A stretch of 64,000 nucleotides of DNA from Pseudoalteromonas sp. T1lg23B (lineage in GTDB: Bacteria > Pseudomonadota > Gammaproteobacteria > Enterobacterales > Alteromonadaceae): assembly GCF_002964665.1 (NCBI RefSeq), contig NZ_PQBZ01000034.1:1116429-1180428 (forward strand), in the 5' to 3' direction. Every line of letters begins with the position of its first letter. Position 1 is the first letter of the stretch. The notes below the pieces were generated by a model. The model was not told the DNA's origin, ran no database searches, and saw only the letters and a list, made by a program, of their open reading frames with translations. Below, in pieces: positions 59,318 to 64,000 of the stretch. A program made the position numbers and the translations under genes.

Positions 59318-61771
59318 GTGGACTCGTTACTTGAACAAATAGAACGTGGCACCCTGTGGCAATTTCCGGGTGGCGTTCACCCACCTCAGCAAAAGTCACT
59401 GTCAAATCAGCAGCCGATAGCAAGGTTGCCACTGCCTGACAAGCTTGTACTACCTCTTAAACAACACATAGGTGCCAACGGTCAGTTATTGGTTGATGTG
59501 GGTGATAAAGTACAAAAAGGTCAAGCGCTTACCAAACCCAGTGCCAACTGGTCATTACCCGTACACGCGCCAACATCAGGTGAGATCATTGACATTAAAC
59601 CAATGCCATCTGCACATCCATCTGCTTTGCCTGAGTTAAGCATTGTTATTGCGCCAGATGGCAACGACACATGGTGTGAACTTAGCCCTATCAGTAATTT
59701 GCAAGAACTCAGCCACAAAACCTTGATCGATATTTTACACAATGCAGGTATTGCTGGCATGGGTGGCGCGGGTTTCCCAACCTATATAAAGGCAGATAGC
59801 CACCAGCCGATTGAGTTTCTCGTTGTTAATGGCGTTGAATGTGAACCTTATATCACCGCAGACGATCTTTTGATGCGCGAACATGCGCAAGAAATTGTGC
59901 AAGGCATCGAAGTGATGCAGCAACTCCTCAAACCTCAACGCGTCTTGATTGGCATTGAAGACAATAAACCTCAAGCGATTGCGGCTATGGAGCAAGCCTG
60001 CGCACATAACAGCGCAATTCTAGTGAGATCAATACCAACAAAGTACCCCTCAGGTGGTGAAAAACAGCTTATTCGCGTACTCACTTCAAAAGAAGTACCC
60101 AGCGCGGGGATCCCAGCAGATATTGGTGTGCTCGTACAAAATGTGGGAACCTTGTTTGCCATAAGTGAAGCCGTTTATAAAGGTAAACCTCTGATTGAAC
60201 GCGTTGTAACAGTCACAGGGAATACGATTAACAAACCTCAGAATGTTTGGGCACTGATTGGCACTGAGATCAAACACCTACTTGATTGCCAAGGCTTTAC
60301 TCCCGTACCTGAGCAACGTGTTGTAATGGGTGGTCCCATGATGGGCTTTACGCTACCGACCGTACGCATTCCCGTGGTCAAAACCACAAACTGTATCTTG
60401 GCACCCGACAATCAAGAATTAGCTGAACCTGGCGATGAAAAAGCCTGTATTCGTTGCAGCGCATGTGCGGATGCCTGCCCACAGACTCTGCTCCCTCAAC
60501 AGTTGCAGTGGTTTGCCAAAAGCAAAGACTACGACAAACTCGAAGCCTACAACCTATTTGACTGTATCGAATGTGGTGCCTGCTCTTACGTATGTCCAAG
60601 CGAAATCCCTCTAGTGCAATACTATCGAGTCGCAAAGGCCGAGATTCGAGAGCAAAAACTGGATCAGATCAAAGCAGAACGGGCTAAAGAGCGTTTTGAA
60701 GCTCGTAAAGAACGTTTGGAACGCGAGCAGCAAGAAAGACAAAATAAACACAAACGTTCAACCTCTCGTGCGGCCAAACCTGATGCAGAAAAAGCCAAAG
60801 TGGCTGATGCACTTGCCAGAGTGAAACAAAAGCAAGGCGACCAGTCGGCAGTGCAAGCTGCTATAGAACGTGCAAAAGCGAAAAAAGCCGCGGATGGCAG
60901 TTTAGAGCCAGATAACAGTGAAGTTGCATTAGAGCGCGCCAGACGTAAAGAACAGGCTCGACAGTACAAAGAGCAAAAGCACTCCGAGGACGCAGCATCA
61001 AGTGAAAGTTCAAATGAGACCAGTAGCAAAAAAGATGCCGTCGCTGCCGCAATTGCCCGCGCCAAAGCCAAAAAGGCTGCGCAGCAAAGTGAGCAACAAA
61101 ATGAACAGCCACAACAAGCGCAAGCCTCTGAGTCTGAAACGAAAAAATCGGATGATGAGCCACGCAAAGCCGCCGTTGCCGCTGCCATAGCCCGCGCCAA
61201 AGCCAAAAAAGCCGCGCAGCAGGCCGAGCAACAAGGTGAAACCCAAGCAGAGCAAGCCGCTGAGTCTGAGACGAACAAAACTGACGACGACCCACGTAAA
61301 GCCGCCGTTGCCGCTGCCATAGCCCGCGCCAAAGCCAAAAAAGCCGCGCAGCAGGCCGAGCAACAAGGTGAAACCCGAGCAGAGCAAACCGCTGAGCCTG
61401 AGACGAACAAAACTGACGACGACCCACGTAAAGCCGCCGTTGCCGCTGCTATCGCCCGCGCCAAAGCCAAAAAAGCCGCGCAGCAGGCCGAGCAACAAGG
61501 TGAAACCCAAGCTGAGCAAACCGCTGAGCCTGAGACGAACAAAACAGACGACGACCCGCGTAAAGCCGCCGTTGCCGCTGCTATCGCCCGCGCCAAAGCC
61601 AAAAAAGCTGCGCAACAGGCCGAGCAACAAAGTGCGTCGCAAGGCGAACACGGATCAGACGCAGAGCCGCAAACGCCAGAACAGAAACGTCAGGCAGCCA
61701 TCAAAGCAGCCGTCGCTAAAGCAAAGGCTAAGAAACAAGCCAAAGAACAAGAAGGAAATGATCCGTCATGA
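59318..61771 (+). CDS. rsxC: Electron transport complex subunit RsxC (RnfC), expanded C-terminus
   Basis: NADH-facing subunit, 817 residues; the E. coli protein has 740. Residues 1-450 are the conserved core: GMGGAGFPTYIK (FMN/NADH region) and two 4Fe-4S motifs (CIRCSACADACP, CIECGACSYVCP). From about 450 the protein becomes a charged Ala/Lys/Gln/Glu-rich tail containing tandem 44-residue repeats (AVAAAIARAKAKKAAQQ). The GTG start at 59318 follows GAGGTTTAA. The stop overlaps rsxD by ATGA. Confidence 0.96.
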   Translation: MDSLLEQIERGTLWQFPGGVHPPQQKSLSNQQPIARLPLPDKLVLPLKQHIGANGQLLVDVGDKVQKGQALTKPSANWSLPVHAPTSGEIIDIKPMPSAHPSALPELSIVIAPDGNDTWCELSPISNLQELSHKTLIDILHNAGIAGMGGAGFPTYIKADSHQPIEFLVVNGVECEPYITADDLLMREHAQEIVQGIEVMQQLLKPQRVLIGIEDNKPQAIAAMEQACAHNSAILVRSIPTKYPSGGEKQLIRVLTSKEVPSAGIPADIGVLVQNVGTLFAISEAVYKGKPLIERVVTVTGNTINKPQNVWALIGTEIKHLLDCQGFTPVPEQRVVMGGPMMGFTLPTVRIPVVKTTNCILAPDNQELAEPGDEKACIRCSACADACPQTLLPQQLQWFAKSKDYDKLEAYNLFDCIECGACSYVCPSEIPLVQYYRVAKAEIREQKLDQIKAERAKERFEARKERLEREQQERQNKHKRSTSRAAKPDAEKAKVADALARVKQKQGDQSAVQAAIERAKAKKAADGSLEPDNSEVALERARRKEQARQYKEQKHSEDAASSESSNETSSKKDAVAAAIARAKAKKAAQQSEQQNEQPQQAQASESETKKSDDEPRKAAVAAAIARAKAKKAAQQAEQQGETQAEQAAESETNKTDDDPRKAAVAAAIARAKAKKAAQQAEQQGETRAEQTAEPETNKTDDDPRKAAVAAAIARAKAKKAAQQAEQQGETQAEQTAEPETNKTDDDPRKAAVAAAIARAKAKKAAQQAEQQSASQGEHGSDAEPQTPEQKRQAAIKAAVAKAKAKKQAKEQEGNDPS
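61037..61660 (+). repeat. 132-bp tandem repeat inside rsxC
   Basis: The word GCCGCCGTTGCCGCT recurs at 61169, 61301, 61433 and 61565, exactly 132 bp apart (44 codons). A diverged unit begins near 61037. The inner copies are nearly identical in DNA, which points to recent expansion by slippage or recombination. Confidence 0.9.
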
Positions 61772-62826
61772 AACTAAGCATGGCCTCATCCCCACACAAT
61801 CACAGTCATAAAAACCTCAGTAGGCTGATGCTGACGGTCATCGCGGCCTGTATTCCCGGCATTATCGCTCAGTGCTATTTCTTTGGATTTGGCGTGATTG
61901 TGCAACTGATTTTAGCACTGATCACCGCAAGCCTCAGCGAAGCTGTGATGCTGCGCATTCGTAAACGACCCGTTTGGCCCGCCCTTAGCGATGGCAGTGC
62001 TTGGTTAACCGCTGTGTTACTGGCTATCAGTATTCCACCACTGGCACCTTGGTGGGTAATTGTAATAGGTACTGTGTTTGCTATTGCCATGGTTAAACAA
62101 CTCTACGGAGGATTAGGCTTCAATTTATTTAACCCTGCTATGGCAGCCTACGTGTTATTACTAATCTCATTCCCAGTACAAATGACCAGCTGGACACCTG
62201 TCAGCAGCCTGCTTGAGCTGCCACCGAGTTTGGTAGATCAAATAACGCTCATTTTCTTCGAGTACTCAACACACCATAAAGACTTACTCGGCGCGATGAC
62301 GTCAGTGGATGGCACCACCATGGCAACACCGCTTGATGCTGTAAAAACCGCTGTATCACAAAACTTGACTGTGACCGAAGCGATGATGGGTAAGCAATTT
62401 ACAACCTACGCTGGCATTGGTTGGATGTGGGTTAATCTCGCCTTCTTAGCCGGCGGCCTATTTTTATTAAAAACCAAAGTGATTAACTGGCATATACCTG
62501 TTGCACTGCTGGGCACACTGGCTCTGTGCTCGGCCATTGGCTTTATCCTTGCCCCCGGAAATCATGCTGGCACCCTGTTTCACCTACTCAGCGGCGCCAC
62601 CATGCTAGGTGCATTTTTTATCGCCACTGACCCAGTTTCAGCCTCCACCACCAATCGTGGTCGATTAATTTACGGCGCGTGTATTGGCTTGCTGGTCTAT
62701 TTAATCCGCAACTACGGTGGTTACCCTGATGCCGTCGCCTTTGCGGTGTTGATCATGAACATGGCGGTGCCTTTAATTGATCACTACACGCAACCTCGTA
62801 CTTATGGCCATGGAGTAGCAAAATGA
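61768..62826 (+). CDS. rsxD: Electron transport complex subunit RsxD (RnfD)
   Basis: Inner-membrane flavoprotein, 352 residues, with about ten membrane helices. The covalent FMN-binding Thr is expected in SVDGTTMATPLDAVKT. It overlaps rsxC by ATGA and rsxG by ATGA. Confidence 0.96.
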   Translation: MKLSMASSPHNHSHKNLSRLMLTVIAACIPGIIAQCYFFGFGVIVQLILALITASLSEAVMLRIRKRPVWPALSDGSAWLTAVLLAISIPPLAPWWVIVIGTVFAIAMVKQLYGGLGFNLFNPAMAAYVLLLISFPVQMTSWTPVSSLLELPPSLVDQITLIFFEYSTHHKDLLGAMTSVDGTTMATPLDAVKTAVSQNLTVTEAMMGKQFTTYAGIGWMWVNLAFLAGGLFLLKTKVINWHIPVALLGTLALCSAIGFILAPGNHAGTLFHLLSGATMLGAFFIATDPVSASTTNRGRLIYGACIGLLVYLIRNYGGYPDAVAFAVLIMNMAVPLIDHYTQPRTYGHGVAK

Positions 62827-63460
62827 TAGCGCAATCTATGTATCGAAATGGCGCGATATTAACCGCCTTTGCGCTGGCAACCACAGGTGGTGTCGCCTTG
62901 TTCAGTCAATGACCGCTGAGCGCATTGCTTTACAAGAGAAACAACATTTAATGCAGCTATTAGGGCAAGTTTTAAGCGCCGATGAATATGACAACATCTT
63001 ATATTTAGACTGTACCAGCAGCAGTGCTCCCGAGCTTGGCCCCGGTGCGCCACATATAATTTATCGCGCAACCAAAGCAGGACAACCCGCAGCCCTATTA
63101 GTGCGCCACGTAACGCCAAAAGGTTACAGTGGTAATATTGATATTTTAACTGCCGTTAAAGCCGATGGCAGTATTAGCGGCGTACGCGTTACTCGTCATG
63201 AAGAAACTCCAGGCCTTGGCGATAAGGTCGAGCTGGCAAAATCTGCTTGGATCACCACATTCAACGGCCTCACCATTAACGCAGACAATGCAGCGCAATT
63301 TGCGGTTAAAAAAGACGGCGGTCAATTTGACCAGTTCACAGGGGCCACCATCACACCACGTGCCGTTGTTGGCTCAGTGAAGCAAGCTGTAGAGTATACA
63401 CAACAAAACTTTACCGCCTTGTTTGCAGCTAAAAACCAATGCAATGGAGACGTACAATGA
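62823..63460 (+). pseudogene. rsxG: RsxG (RnfG), interrupted by a one-base frameshift
   Basis: Membrane-anchored periplasmic flavoprotein of the complex. From the ATG at 62823, which overlaps the rsxD stop, the N-terminal anchor is read (MIAQSMYRNGAILTAFALA, then TTGGVALF) but ends at a TGA at 62910-62912. The rest of RsxG continues in another frame (QSMTAERIALQEKQHLM) to 63460, including the FMN-Thr motif FTGATITPRAVVG. One missing T in TTGTTCAG (about 62901-62902) explains it; with the base restored there are 213 codons, close to the family length. It is either a real lesion or a sequence error. The downstream frame alone (62909-63460) would lack the membrane anchor. Confidence 0.88.
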
Positions 63461-64000
63461 GCGAAATGAAAACCTTATTCAAAGAAGGCATGTGGGCAAA
63501 CAACCCCGCCCTTGTACAACTATTGGGGCTATGTCCATTGCTGGCAGTGACTAGCACGATTACCAATGCCTTGGGATTGGGACTTGCAACGTTATTAGTA
63601 TTGGTGGGCTCAAATGTAACCGTATCTGTGGTGCGTAATTGGGTTCCCAAAGACATTCGTATTCCAGTGTTTGTGATGATCATCGCGGCGTTTGTGACCA
63701 TAGTACAACTGTTGATGAACGCTTATACCTATGATCTATATCAATCCCTAGGAATATTTATCCCCTTGATTGTGACCAACTGTGCCATTATTGGTCGCGC
63801 AGAAGCATTTGCTTCGAAAAACAACGCCTTACTTAGCGCTTGGGACGGCGTTATGATGGGCCTTGGTTTTGCCATTGTATTAATTGTATTGGGCACCATG
63901 CGTGAGTTGATTGGCCAAGGTACGCTGTTTGACGGTGCAGACTTGTTACTGGGCCCGTGGGCGGCCAGTTTACGAGTGGAAATATTTCAGTTTGACAGTC
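63457..64000 (+). CDS. rsxE: Electron transport complex subunit RsxE (RnfE), partial
   Basis: Inner-membrane subunit paralogous to RsxA; 181 codons are visible and the gene runs off the window end. The segment [17 protein letters not shown] mirrors the RsxA segment and carries the corresponding Cys. The ATG overlaps the rsxG stop (ATGA). Confidence 0.95.
   Translation, partial: MSEMKTLFKEGMWANNPALVQLLGLCPLLAVTSTITNALGLGLATLLVLVGSNVTVSVVRNWVPKDIRIPVFVMIIAAFVTIVQLLMNAYTYDLYQSLGIFIPLIVTNCAIIGRAEAFASKNNALLSAWDGVMMGLGFAIVLIVLGTMRELIGQGTLFDGADLLLGPWAASLRVEIFQFDS

Noticed and set aside
60664..61651. Long minus-strand open frames (up to 312 codons) opposite the rsxC tail
   Set aside because: They are antisense shadows of the low-complexity Ala/Lys repeat; they have no ribosome site or family features and repeat with the same 132-bp period.
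61037..61660. Regular repeats as a CRISPR array
   Set aside because: Units are contiguous 132-bp coding repeats in frame with rsxC, with no spacer structure and no cas genes.

Overview
The window looks like chromosome of a marine gammaproteobacterium of the order Alteromonadales, most likely Pseudoalteromonas. This is inferred from protein styles and gene order (dnaE-rnhB-lpxB-lpxA-fabZ-lpxD-skp-bamA-rseP-dxr-cdsA-uppS-frr-pyrH-tsf-rpsB, then map-glnD-dapD; psp next to sap; rsxABCDGE) and from the AT-leaning composition. No database search was possible. Nearly all of the window is conserved housekeeping sequence. Accessory material is concentrated at about 34.2-38.6 kb, 45.3-48.4 kb and 54.5-55.9 kb.

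Layout. 1-16.5 kb (minus strand): a long envelope and translation cluster. Read in its own direction it runs rpsB, tsf, pyrH, frr, uppS, cdsA, dxr, rseP, bamA, skp, lpxD, fabZ, lpxA, lpxB, rnhB, dnaE (3' part outside the window). Hairpins or intrinsic terminators divide it after rpsB, tsf, frr and lpxA. 16.7-21.0 kb (plus): map, glnD, dapD. 21.1-23.6 kb (minus): phhA-phhB for phenylalanine catabolism and a methionine gamma-lyase. 23.7-27.6 kb (minus): pspA-pspB-pspC-ycjX-ycjF envelope-stress operon behind a sigma-54 promoter, divergent from pspF. 27.8-34.2 kb (plus): pspF then sapABCDF; sapA is broken by a one-base frameshift. 34.4-37.9 kb (plus): a possible small coupled ORF and a MacB/FtsX-type ABC transporter. 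37.9-38.6 kb: a repeat-rich spacer with the remains of an XRE regulator. 38.7-42.8 kb (minus): a TolB-propeller/amidohydrolase fusion and mtfA. 42.9-45.2 kb (plus): an HrpB-type helicase. 45.3-48.4 kb (plus): two tandem, long helical proteins that I cannot assign to a family; each has one central hydrophobic segment, the layout of ClyA/HBL/Xax-type two-component alpha-pore-forming toxins. 48.8-51.0 kb (plus): TonB-dependent receptor. 51.1-54.5 kb (minus): uvrB and a MATE exporter. 54.5-55.5 kb: about 1 kb non-coding, with a DnaA-box-like palindrome. 55.5-55.9 kb: four identical tRNA-Asn genes behind a near-consensus promoter. 56.0-58.0 kb (plus): membrane protein with degenerate GGDEF and EAL domains. 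58.2 kb to the end (plus): rsxA, rsxB, rsxC (C-terminus expanded by a 132-bp tandem repeat), rsxD, rsxG (one-base frameshift) and rsxE (cut by the window end).

The most interesting candidate for something undescribed is the helical protein pair at 45.3-48.4 kb. Next are the two single-T-loss frameshifts in conserved genes (sapA, rsxG), which may be real or may be sequence errors, and the unexplained spacer upstream of the tRNA array.
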